A stretch of DNA of 64,000 nt from Pseudooceanicola nanhaiensis DSM 18065 (GTDB lineage Bacteria > Pseudomonadota > Alphaproteobacteria > Rhodobacterales > Rhodobacteraceae): NCBI RefSeq assembly GCF_000688295.1, contig NZ_JHZF01000011.1, forward strand, positions 248,001 to 312,000, in the 5' to 3' direction. The stretch's first letter is position 1; every line of letters starts with the position of its first letter. The translations under genes and the position numbers were made by a program. This document shows, in pieces, positions 1-7,367 of the stretch. Under the pieces are notes generated by a model. That model made no database searches, was not told the origin of the DNA, and worked only from the letters and a program-made list of their open reading frames with translations.

Positions 1-2
1 AG

Positions 3-629
3 GAGGAGCTCCTGGGGGCCCGGCCGACCTATGGCTGGCTGGCCGAGGAGGAGAAGGAGATCGACGGCGAGGATCCGACCCGCCGCTGGATCGTCGACCC
101 GCTCGACGGGACGACGAACTTCCTGCACGGCCTGCCGCATTGGGCGATCTCGATCGCGCTCGAGCACAAGGGTCAGATCATCTCGGGCGTGGTCTACGAC
201 GCCGCCAAGGACGAGATGTTCTTCGCCGAGAAGGGCGAGGGCGCCTGGATGAACGACCAGCGGATCCGCGTTTCGGGGCGGAGCCGCATGATCGAGGCGC
301 TCTTCGCAACGGGCCTGCCCTTCGCGGGCCGCGGCGATCTGCCGGAGGTCCTGCAGGATCTCGCGCGGATCTCGCCGGTCTGCGCCGGGGTGCGCCGCTG
401 GGGCTCGGCCGCGCTCGACATGGCCTATGTCGCCGCGGGCCGTTACGAGGGCTACTGGGAACGCCGCCTGAACGCCTGGGACATCGCCGCGGGCGTGATC
501 ATCATGCGCGAGGCCGGCGGCTTCGCCGAGCCGATCGACCCCGAGGGCAACCTCATCGAGGACGGCGCGGTGATCTGCGGCAACTCGAACCTCTTCGACG
601 CTTTCGCCAGGATCATCCGCAAGGGCTGA
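3..629 (+). CDS. suhB: Inositol monophosphatase family protein (SuhB-like), 5' end outside window
   Basis: Mg-dependent phosphatase of the inositol monophosphatase family; SuhB members hydrolyse inositol phosphates and are also linked to rRNA antitermination. The frame is open from base 3, and 208 codons are visible. The metal-binding motif DPLDGTTN lies near the left edge (about visible residues 29-36), preceded by an acidic EEE stretch, and the second signature AWDIAAG is near the C-terminus. The family is usually about 260 residues, so roughly the first 50 are missing. The gene ends in a convergent, repeat-rich gap facing glnT. Family call is firm; the exact substrate is not shown by the sequence. 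Confidence 0.85.
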   Translation, partial: EELLGARPTYGWLAEEEKEIDGEDPTRRWIVDPLDGTTNFLHGLPHWAISIALEHKGQIISGVVYDAAKDEMFFAEKGEGAWMNDQRIRVSGRSRMIEALFATGLPFAGRGDLPEVLQDLARISPVCAGVRRWGSAALDMAYVAAGRYEGYWERRLNAWDIAAGVIIMREAGGFAEPIDPEGNLIEDGAVICGNSNLFDAFARIIRKG

Positions 630-635
630 GGCCCC

Positions 636-667
636 GCTTCCTCTTGCCCCAAATATCCCCGCCGGAG
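636..667 (-). repeat. 32-bp dispersed repeat, copy A (inverted)
   Basis: Read on the minus strand this copy starts CTCCGGCGGG, carries TATTT in the middle and ends GAAGC. It is the inverted partner of copy B at 789-820, sharing the first 10 bases, TATTT, AAGA and GAAGC. A related shorter copy lies at 39841-39867. It sits just after the suhB-like stop codon. Confidence 0.7.
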
Positions 668-741
668 GCTTCGCCCGCAAGGCGGGCGAAATCCCCGCGT
701 CCCCCGAGGTCTTGCGCTGCCCTTCGGGCATCGCCCGGGAA

Positions 742-786
742 ATCGCGGCCGAATTCCTCCCGCAGGGGGAGGCCTTCGGCCGCGAT
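742..786. repeat. 12-bp perfect inverted repeat with nested stem in the convergent gap
   Basis: Arms ATCGCGGCCGAA (742-753) and TTCGGCCGCGAT (775-786) are perfectly complementary, and the enclosed bases can pair further through CCTCCC and GGGAGG. A separate 9-bp hairpin, TTCGCCCGC / GCGGGCGAA, lies at 670-690. Neither has a T-run, so they are not classical intrinsic terminators. They may protect or terminate the two converging transcripts; that is inference. Confidence 0.6.
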
Positions 787-788
787 GC

Positions 789-820
789 CTCCGGCGGGAG
801 TATTTCCTGAAAGATGAAGC
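789..820 (+). repeat. 32-bp dispersed repeat, copy B
   Basis: Begins CTCCGGCGGG and ends AAAGATGAAGC, directly before the end of the glnT gene. It forms an imperfect inverted pair with copy A (636-667), 121 bases away. The core GGAGTATTTC...AAAGATGAAGC recurs at 39841-39867. Confidence 0.7.
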
Positions 821-831
821 GTGAGGGCGCG

Positions 832-2139
832 TCAGACGTCGAGCGTGTGCGCCTTCTCCCAGGCGGAGAAATGGCCCATGTAGCTGTTCCACTCCTGCAT
901 CCTGAGCTTCATGTAGGCCGCGGAGACCTCCGCGCCGAGGGCTTCGGTCAGGGCGGTGTCGGCCTCGAAGGCGCGCAGCGCGTCGAGCAGGTTGAGCGGC
1001 AGCCGTGGCGCGTCCTTCGCGAGGTGGCCTTCGGCGTACATGTCGATGTCGAGGCGCGGGCCCGGGTCGGCCCCGGTCTCCAGCCCCGAGAGCCCGGCCG
1101 CGATGATCGCGGCCTGCAGCAGGTAGGGGTTGGCGGCGCCGTCGGGCAGGCGCAGCTCGAACCGGCCGGGGCCGGGGACCCGCACCATGTGGGTGCGGTT
1201 GTTGCCGGACCAGGTCACCGTGTCGGGCGCCCAGGTGGCGCCGGAATGGGTGACCGGCGCGTTGATCCGCTTGTAGCTGTTCACCGTCGGGTTGGTGATC
1301 GCCGTCATGCCGCGGGCATGGGTGACGATGCCGCCGAGGAAGGCCATCCCGCTGGGCGAGAGACCGAGCGCGTCGTCCGCGTCGGCGAAGACGTTCGTGC
1401 GGCCCGTCCTGTCCCAGACCGAGATATGCGCGTGGCAGCCGTTCCCGGTGAGCCCCTCGACGGGCTTCGGCATGAAGGTGGCGCGCAGGCCATGCGCCTC
1501 GGCCACGGATTTCACCATGAACTTGAAGAAGGAATGGCGGTCGGCGGTGACGAGGGCGTCGTCGAACTCCCAGTTCATCTCGAACTGGCCGTTCGCGTCC
1601 TCGTGGTCGTTCTGGTAGGGGCCCCAGCCGAGCGCGAGCATGTGGTCGCAGATCTGGGCCACGACGTCATAGCGGCGCATCAGGGCCTGCTGGTCGTAGC
1701 AGGGCTTCTCGGCGGTGTCGTGCGGATCGGAGATCCGGCTGCCGTCGGGCATCAGCAGGAAGAACTCGGCCTCGACCCCGGTCTTCACCCGGTAGCCCGC
1801 GGCCGCGGCCTTCGCCACCTGGGCGCGGAGCACGTTGCGCGGGGCCTGCGGGACGGCGTCCCCCTCCATCGTGCAATCGGCGGCCAGCCAGGCGACCTCG
1901 GGCTTCCACGGCAGCTGGATGACGGAGGCCGGGTCGGGCACCGCCAGGATGTCGGGATGCGCGGGCGTCAAGTCGAGCCAGGAGGCGAAGCCGGCAAAGC
2001 CCGCGCCGTCCTGCTGCATCCCGGCGATGGCCTGCGCGGGCACCAGCTTGGCGCGCTGCGCGCCGAAGAGGTCTGTGTAGGAGATCATGAAGTACTTCAC
2101 GCCGTTCTTCTCGGCGAACCTGGCGAGGTCCCTGGTCAT
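832..2139 (-). CDS. glnT: Type III glutamine synthetase / gamma-glutamylmethylamide synthetase family
   Basis: A 435-residue ATP-dependent ligase of the glutamine synthetase superfamily. It has the typical beta-Grasp start, the metal-binding EAEFF segment (about residue 145), GNGCHAHIS, the NSYKR region and the RVPGPGRFELRLPDG block. It is shorter than GlnA and matches GlnT/GmaS-type enzymes. It is last in a minus-strand set after three split glutamate synthase domains, the arrangement seen in rhizobial glxBCD-glnT and in mgsABC-gmaS of methylamine users. It could make glutamine or gamma-glutamylmethylamide from glutamate; the sequence alone does not decide. The 121-base gap to the upstream gene shows no clear promoter. 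Confidence 0.85.
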   Translation of the reverse strand: MTRDLARFAEKNGVKYFMISYTDLFGAQRAKLVPAQAIAGMQQDGAGFAGFASWLDLTPAHPDILAVPDPASVIQLPWKPEVAWLAADCTMEGDAVPQAPRNVLRAQVAKAAAAGYRVKTGVEAEFFLLMPDGSRISDPHDTAEKPCYDQQALMRRYDVVAQICDHMLALGWGPYQNDHEDANGQFEMNWEFDDALVTADRHSFFKFMVKSVAEAHGLRATFMPKPVEGLTGNGCHAHISVWDRTGRTNVFADADDALGLSPSGMAFLGGIVTHARGMTAITNPTVNSYKRINAPVTHSGATWAPDTVTWSGNNRTHMVRVPGPGRFELRLPDGAANPYLLQAAIIAAGLSGLETGADPGPRLDIDMYAEGHLAKDAPRLPLNLLDALRAFEADTALTEALGAEVSAAYMKLRMQEWNSYMGHFSAWEKAHTLDV

Positions 2140-2260
2140 ACGTCGTCCCTTTCCCTGTCGGCGGGGTCGTTTGCCCCCGCGCCCCTGTCGTCGCGCCTTG
2201 CCGCGGCATCGTTCGCGCCGGGGGCGGGCCGGGCTTCGGCGCGGCCCCCCCGGTGCGCCC

Positions 2261-3586
2261 TCACATCCCGCCCTTGCCGGGCCACCAGTCGGTGCCGGCC
2301 AGCGGCACCTGCGCCATCGCCGCGGCCTCCATCGTCAGCGCGCAGAGATCCTCGGGCTCGAGGTTGAGCAGGTGGCTCTTGCCGCAGGCGCGGGCGATGG
2401 TCTGCGCCTCCAGCGTGAGAACGGCGAGGTAGTTCTGCAAGCGCCGACCCGCTGCCACGGGGTCGAGCCGGGCGGCAAGTGCCTCATTCTGCGTCGTTAT
2501 GCCCGCCGGATCGCGGCCTTCGTGCCAATCGTCATAGGCGCCCGCGGTGGTGCCGAGGGCGCGATACTCCTCCTCCCACCGGGGGTCGTTGTCGCCGAGC
2601 GCCACCAGCGCGGCGGTCCCGATCGAGACGGCGTCGGCGCCGAGCGCCAGCGCCTTCGCGACGTCCGCCCCGGTCCGGATACCGCCCGACACGACCAGCT
2701 GCACCTCGCGGTGCAGGCCAAGGTCCTGCAGCGCCCGGACGGCCGGGCGGATGCAGGCCAGCGTCGGCTGGCCGACATGTTCGATGAAGACGTCCTGCGT
2801 CGCCGCGGTGCCGCCCTGCATCCCGTCGAGCACCACGACATCCGCCCCCGCCTTCGCGGCGAGCGCGGTGTCGTAATAGGGCCGGGCGCCGCCGATCTTC
2901 ACGTAGATCGGTTTCTCCCATCCGGTGATCTCGCGCAGCTCGAGGATCTTGATCTCCATGTCGTCCGGTCCGGTCCAGTCCGGATGGCGGCAGGCCGAGC
3001 GCTGGTCGATGCCCTGCGGCAGGTCGCGCATGCCGGCGACCCGCTCGGTGATCTTCTGACCCAGCAGCATGCCGCCGCCGCCGGGCTTGGCGCCCTGTCC
3101 GACGACGATCTCTATCGCATCCGCACGGCGCAGGTCGTCCGGGTTCATCCCGTAGCGCGAGGGCAGGAGCTGGTAGACCAGCATCGCGGAATGGCCGCGC
3201 TCCTCCTCGGTCATGCCGCCGTCGCCGGTGGTGGTCGAGGTCCCGGCCAGCGTCGCGCCGCGGCCGAGGGCTTCCTTCGCCTGCCCGGAGAGGGAGCCGA
3301 AGGACATCCCCGCGATGGTGATCGGGATCTTCAGCTCGAGCGGTGTCTTCGCGAAGCGGCTGCCAAGCACGACCCCGGTGCCGCAGGCCTCGCGGTAGCC
3401 CTCGAGCGGGTAGCGCGAGATCGAGGCACCAAGGAAGAGCAGGTCGTCGAAATGCGGCACCCGACGTTTCGCGCCGCCGCCGCGGATGTCGTAGATGCCG
3501 GTGGCCGCGGCGCGGCGGATCTCGGACATGACCTCGGGGGTGAGGGTCGCGGAATACCGGGGCAGGGTGCGTGGGGTGTCGTCCAT
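2261..3586 (-). CDS. glxD: FMN-binding glutamate synthase domain protein (GlxD/MgsC type)
   Basis: A 441-residue stand-alone equivalent of the central FMN domain of glutamate synthase. Visible hallmarks are the GMSFGSLSGQAKEALGRGA segment, IEIVVGQGAKPGGGGMLLG, the phosphate-binding VVSGGIRTGADVAKALALGADAVSIGTAAL region and a Cys-containing RACGKSHLLNL end. In the family it takes ammonia (or methylamine) from the amidotransferase subunit to 2-oxoglutarate. Its ATG overlaps the stop of the preceding gene as TGATG, so translation is probably coupled. The alternative TTG one codon upstream is less likely. Confidence 0.85.
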   Translation of the reverse strand: MDDTPRTLPRYSATLTPEVMSEIRRAAATGIYDIRGGGAKRRVPHFDDLLFLGASISRYPLEGYREACGTGVVLGSRFAKTPLELKIPITIAGMSFGSLSGQAKEALGRGATLAGTSTTTGDGGMTEEERGHSAMLVYQLLPSRYGMNPDDLRRADAIEIVVGQGAKPGGGGMLLGQKITERVAGMRDLPQGIDQRSACRHPDWTGPDDMEIKILELREITGWEKPIYVKIGGARPYYDTALAAKAGADVVVLDGMQGGTAATQDVFIEHVGQPTLACIRPAVRALQDLGLHREVQLVVSGGIRTGADVAKALALGADAVSIGTAALVALGDNDPRWEEEYRALGTTAGAYDDWHEGRDPAGITTQNEALAARLDPVAAGRRLQNYLAVLTLEAQTIARACGKSHLLNLEPEDLCALTMEAAAMAQVPLAGTDWWPGKGGM

Positions 3587-4269
3587 CAATAGGCGCCTGC
3601 GTTGTCGACGTGGAAATGGTAGAGCTGCCGGGCCGAGCCATAGCGCCGGAAGCTGCCGGGATCGTGGTCAAGCCCGGCGGCCGCCAGCAGGCGTCCGAGC
3701 TCGGCGCGGTGGTGGTCGCGCATCTCCTTCTCGACGCAGTCGGCGCCCAGCGATTTTACCGACCCGCGCACGTAGAGCCGCGCCTCGTAGAGCGAATCCC
3801 CGAGCGCCTCGCCCGCGTCGCCACAGACCACGAGGCTGCCCTTCTGCGCCATGAAAGCCGACATGTGCCCCACGTTGCCGCCCACCACGATGTCGATGCC
3901 CTTCATCGAGATGCCGCAGCGCGAGGCGGCGTTGCCCCGGACCACCAGCAGACCGCCATGGCCCGAGGCGCCCGCGTATTGCGAGGCGTCGCCGTCGATC
4001 ACCACGGTGCCGGACATCATGTTCTCGGCCACGCCCGGCCCGGCCGAGCCGGTGACATGGATACGGGCCTGCTTGTTCATGCCGGCGCAGTAATAGCCGG
4101 TGGAGCCGTTCACGGTGACGTCGATCGGCGCGTCGAGCCCCACGGCGATGGCATGGGCGCCGCGCGGGTTCAGCACCTCCCATTCGGTCTGGTTGGTGTG
4201 CGCGGCCTGCGCCTGCAGGGCGGCGTTGAGGCTGCGGAGGTCGTCGGTGGCGAGGTCGTGGCGCTGCAT
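3586..4269 (-). CDS. glxC: GXGXG-motif glutamate synthase C-terminal domain protein (GlxC/MgsB type)
   Basis: A 227-residue protein made of the right-handed beta-helix that closes large glutamate synthase subunits. Repeated Gly-rich turns are visible (GSAGPGVAENMMSG, GASGHGGLLVVRGNAASRCGISMKG, VGGNVGHMSAFMAQKG). It probably acts as a structural subunit holding the amidotransferase and FMN subunits together. The start ATG overlaps the amidotransferase stop (TGATG at 4267-4271), and its own stop overlaps the next start in the same way, giving a tightly coupled three-gene set. Confidence 0.83.
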   Translation of the reverse strand: MQRHDLATDDLRSLNAALQAQAAHTNQTEWEVLNPRGAHAIAVGLDAPIDVTVNGSTGYYCAGMNKQARIHVTGSAGPGVAENMMSGTVVIDGDASQYAGASGHGGLLVVRGNAASRCGISMKGIDIVVGGNVGHMSAFMAQKGSLVVCGDAGEALGDSLYEARLYVRGSVKSLGADCVEKEMRDHHRAELGRLLAAAGLDHDPGSFRRYGSARQLYHFHVDNAGAY

Positions 4270-5138
4270 CAGGCTTCCCAGAAATAGACTTGCGCGGGCT
4301 CCGGCTCCCACACCCGCGCGGTCTCGATGCCGGGCAGGGCGGCGAGGGCGCGATATTCCGATCCGAAGGCCACGTAATCGTCGGTCTCGGCCATGACGGC
4401 GGGCTTGCAGGCGACCGGGTCGCGCAGCACGCCGAAGCCCGTCCGGGTGCCCACCACGAAGGTGAAGAACCCGTCGAGATCGTCGAGCGCCGAGGTCAGC
4501 GCCTGGCCGAGGTCCTTGCCCGCGGCCATCTCGCGCGTGAGGTAGGCGGCGGCGACCTCGCTGTCGTTCTCGGACGAGACGGTGACGCCGGACCGGGCCA
4601 GGCGGCGGCGCACCGAATTGTGGTTCGAAAGGGATCCGTTGTGCACGAGGCACTGGTCCGGGCCGGTCGAGAAGGGATGCGCGCCGTCGGTCGTCACCGC
4701 GCTTTCGGTCGCCATCCGGGTGTGGCCGATCCCGTGGGTCCCCTGCATGCCGTCGAAGCCGAAGCGGCGCGACACGTCGGCGGGGCGGCCCACCTCCTTG
4801 AAGATCTCGATGCGGGTGCCGGCGCCCATCACCCGCAGGCCGGGGGTGGCGCGCAGCAGCGCCTCGGCCTCGGGCGCCGCCTCTTCGGGCAGCGTCAGGA
4901 CGGCGTGGCTGTCGATCACCCGGATCTCCGCACCCGGGATGTCCAGCGCCGAGAGGCGGGCGGGGTCATCCGCCTGCACGGTGATCTTGATCCGGCCCGC
5001 GCGTTCCGCGCCGTAGATGGCGAGGCCCGCGCTGTCCGGGCCACGGTCGGACAGCGTGACCAGCATCCCGGACAGGTGCTGTCCGAGCGCCGGGCGCAGC
5101 GCCTCGGTCTTGGTGAAGAGGCCGACGATTCCGCACAT
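4269..5138 (-). CDS. glxB: Class II glutamine amidotransferase (GlxB/MgsA type)
   Basis: A 289-residue Ntn-type amidotransferase. The start is placed at MCGIVGLF so that Cys2 becomes the N-terminal nucleophile after Met removal; the longer open frame to 5195 would bury it. Other signatures are SDRGPDSAG, GHTRMATES and HNGSLSNHNSVRR. It releases ammonia from glutamine (or handles the amide of gamma-glutamylmethylamide) for the FMN subunit. It is first in the overlapping glxBCD set; a candidate operator with three GGGAA-type half sites lies about 60-85 bases upstream. Confidence 0.85.
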   Translation of the reverse strand: MCGIVGLFTKTEALRPALGQHLSGMLVTLSDRGPDSAGLAIYGAERAGRIKITVQADDPARLSALDIPGAEIRVIDSHAVLTLPEEAAPEAEALLRATPGLRVMGAGTRIEIFKEVGRPADVSRRFGFDGMQGTHGIGHTRMATESAVTTDGAHPFSTGPDQCLVHNGSLSNHNSVRRRLARSGVTVSSENDSEVAAAYLTREMAAGKDLGQALTSALDDLDGFFTFVVGTRTGFGVLRDPVACKPAVMAETDDYVAFGSEYRALAALPGIETARVWEPEPAQVYFWEA

Positions 5139-5200
5139 GACGGGGTTCCTCGAATCGTGGTGTCGAGGCTGAAGGTAAACAGCGGAAAAACCCACTGACA

Positions 5201-5224
5201 GGGAAAAATGTTTCCCGGTGGGAA
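5201..5224. promoter_or_regulatory. Candidate operator upstream of glxB: interlocked inverted repeats
   Basis: GGGAAA-N4-TTTCCC (5201-5216) overlaps TTCCC-N3-GGGAA (5212-5224), giving three alternating half sites about 63-86 bases before the glxB start. The spacing and symmetry suit a dimeric regulator. No regulator is assigned; the neighbouring PAS-AAA+ protein is one candidate. Confidence 0.4.
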
Positions 5225-5280
5225 TTATGCGTCCCGCTGCCGAATGCGTGGGCGCCGCCCCGCACTCCGACCGCCTCCGC

Positions 5281-7137
5281 TCAGCCGCCCTCGGCTGCCC
5301 ACATCTCGGGGGTGATCCCGAACTTGCGGATCCGCGAATAGAGGGTCGTCTGGCGCAAGCCCAGCATCTCGGCCGCGCCGCCGGGGCCTGCGACCCGCCC
5401 GCCCGTCAGCTTGAGGCAGGCGACGAGGTTTTCCACCTCGGCCGCGCGGAACTCCTGTTCGGTCAGCACCTTGCCGTCCGGCCGCCGGGCGGGCGGCAGA
5501 GCGGCGTCCAGCCCCTCGATCCGGAGCTTGTCGCCCGTCGAGACGATGAGGGCCCGTTCGATGACGTTCTCGAGCTCGCGCGCATTGCCGGGCCATGGGT
5601 AGGACATGAGCTGCCGGATCGCCCCGGTCGTGATCCGGGGTTCGGCCCGGTTGGTGCGGCGGCAGGCGAGGCGCAGGAAATGGGCGGCCAGCAGGGGAAT
5701 GTCCTCGGTCCGTTCGCGCAGCGGGGTCAGGGCGATCGGGAAGACGTTCAGGAAGAAGTAGAGGTCTTCGCGGAACCGCCCCGCCATCACCTCGCGCGAG
5801 AGGTTGCGGCTGGTGCAGGCGATGATGCGGAGGTTCAGCCGGCGTTGCCGGTCGTCGCCGATCCGGGTGACGGTCTGGTCCCGGAGCGCGTTCAGCAGCC
5901 GCCCCTGGAACTCGAGCGGCAGGTCGGCGATCTCTTCCAGAAAGAGTGTCCCGCCATGCGCCAGCTCCAGCCGCCCGGCCTTGTCGATGCCGCGCCCGTT
6001 GACGCGGATCTGGCCGAAGAGCTCGGCGTCGATGTTCTCGGGCAGAGCCGCGCAATCGAGGCGGATCATCGAGCGCCGCCGCCGGTCCGACGCCTTGTGC
6101 ACGGCCGCGGCGATCAGGGATTTGCCGGTGCCGCTCTCGCCGGTGATCAGCACGTTGGCATCCGTCGGCGCGACCAGCTCCACCTGCTTCAGCGTCCGCT
6201 GGATGGCGGGCGCCTGGCCCACCACGTCGTAATGCGCCCGGGCCGAGCTGATCTCTTCCTGGAGATAGGCGTTTTCCTGTTCCAGCCGGTCCCGGAGGGC
6301 GTCGACCTCGGCCATCGCCTCGTGCAGCCGCCGTTCGCTTTCCTTCCGGTCGGTGATGTCGCGGAAGATTACCACGGCCCCGGCCAGCACCTGACCGTCG
6401 TAGATCGGGGTCGAGACGTATTCGACCTGGATCGGCCGGCCGTCCTTGCGCCAGAACACCTCGTCCTCGACCCGGCTGACGCGTTCGTTGCGGAAGGAAT
6501 GGTAGATCGGGCAGTCGCGGTGGTCGTAGGGATCGCCGTTGAGGTGGCGGTGGTGGATGATCGCATGGGTGTCGCGGCCGAGCAGGTCCTCGGCCGACCA
6601 GCCCAGCATCTCCTGCGCGGCGCGGTTGACGAAGGTGGTCTGGCCGTCGGCATTGATGCCGTAGATGCCCTCTCCGGCGGCATCGAGGATCAGCTGGTTC
6701 TGGCGCTCGAGCTCGGAAAAGAAGGTCTGGGTGCGCTTCCATTCCAGCAGGCCCGAGCGATGGAGCACGGCGGTTTCCGTCCGGTCCTGCCGCGCCTGCA
6801 GCTCGTCCAGCCGCACCAGCGCAACCAGAAGGCGCGAGCCGTCCGGCGTCTCGACGAAGGCGCCGGTGAGCTCGCAGGGGCAGGCGTCTTCGCCCGGGCA
6901 GCGCAGCCGGAACTCGCGCGTCCAGTAGCGCCCGTAATGCTGCACGGCATCGGCGAAGACGACGAGCTCGCCCGCGTCTCCATCGAGGAAGGTCAGGAAG
7001 CGTTCGCCGACGGCACCGGGACCGAGCAGGCGCGCGGCATCGGCGTTCGCGGCGCAGATGCGGTCGGTCGCGGGGTCCACGCTGAGCGCGGGCCAGGGCC
7101 AGAGGTCGAGGATCGAATCGGGGGAGAGGTCCGTCAT
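5281..7137 (-). CDS. PAS-AAA+-Fis transcriptional regulator lacking the GAFTGA loop
   Basis: A 618-residue regulator. An N-terminal PAS-like region (about 1-115) is followed by a second PAS (about 145-265, with HH...DCPIY), a coiled linker, an AAA+ domain with Walker A GESGTGKS, and a C-terminal Fis-type helix-turn-helix (AEMLGLRQTTLYSRIRKFG). Normally the stretch after ELFG contains GAFTGA, which contacts sigma-54; here it reads GQIRVNGRGID. Walker B is FLEEI instead of FLDEI, and the second arginine-finger position in REDLYFFLN is Phe. It may therefore act without sigma-54, as some Rhodobacter NtrC-type proteins do. The start at 7137 keeps the TTACGA repeats (7169-7201) outside the gene; 7182 is possible. 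It sits between glxBCD-glnT and the cyn operon and could control either. Confidence 0.8.
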   Translation of the reverse strand: MTDLSPDSILDLWPWPALSVDPATDRICAANADAARLLGPGAVGERFLTFLDGDAGELVVFADAVQHYGRYWTREFRLRCPGEDACPCELTGAFVETPDGSRLLVALVRLDELQARQDRTETAVLHRSGLLEWKRTQTFFSELERQNQLILDAAGEGIYGINADGQTTFVNRAAQEMLGWSAEDLLGRDTHAIIHHRHLNGDPYDHRDCPIYHSFRNERVSRVEDEVFWRKDGRPIQVEYVSTPIYDGQVLAGAVVIFRDITDRKESERRLHEAMAEVDALRDRLEQENAYLQEEISSARAHYDVVGQAPAIQRTLKQVELVAPTDANVLITGESGTGKSLIAAAVHKASDRRRRSMIRLDCAALPENIDAELFGQIRVNGRGIDKAGRLELAHGGTLFLEEIADLPLEFQGRLLNALRDQTVTRIGDDRQRRLNLRIIACTSRNLSREVMAGRFREDLYFFLNVFPIALTPLRERTEDIPLLAAHFLRLACRRTNRAEPRITTGAIRQLMSYPWPGNARELENVIERALIVSTGDKLRIEGLDAALPPARRPDGKVLTEQEFRAAEVENLVACLKLTGGRVAGPGGAAEMLGLRQTTLYSRIRKFGITPEMWAAEGG

Positions 7138-7168
7138 GCGGAGAGGATACCGCAACGCAGCATCGGCG

Positions 7169-7201
7169 TTACGAAAATTCATAAATTACGAAAAATCGTA
7201 A
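7169..7201. promoter_or_regulatory. TTACGA repeat cluster in the regulator/cynA divergent region
   Basis: TTACGA (7186-7191), four A's, then TCGTAA (7196-7201) form a perfect inverted repeat. A further TTACGAAAA copy starts at 7169, 17 bases from the second. The cluster is just upstream of the regulator start at 7137 and about 170 bases before cynA, which fits an autoregulatory or shared operator. A separate GTCTT-CATC-AAGAC inverted repeat lies at 7308-7321. No sigma-54 promoter was recognised here. Confidence 0.45.
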
Positions 7202-7367
7202 AAACCGGCTTCGGGAGGATAAGGTCAACTATCTGAATACGTTGGAAAAAGAAGTTCGCACAGCTTCGTCACCTCGGCATTCTCCCCCTCATCAAACCCG
7301 TTAACCTGTCTTCATCAAGACGCGGTCACTCACCCAAGGCCGGGCGTCAACACGGGAGACGGAACCT

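Noticed and set aside
832..2139. Canonical GlnA-type glutamine synthetase
   Set aside because: The protein is shorter, lacks a recognisable adenylylation-loop context and lies with glxBCD, all pointing to the GlnT/GmaS type.
814..2367. A 517-codon plus-strand frame opposite glnT, and similar long shadows elsewhere
   Set aside because: Composition is that of a GC shadow and the minus strand carries conserved enzymes.
7183..7367. Sigma-54 promoter for cynA
   Set aside because: No TGGCAC-N5-TTGC-like element is present, in line with the regulator lacking GAFTGA.
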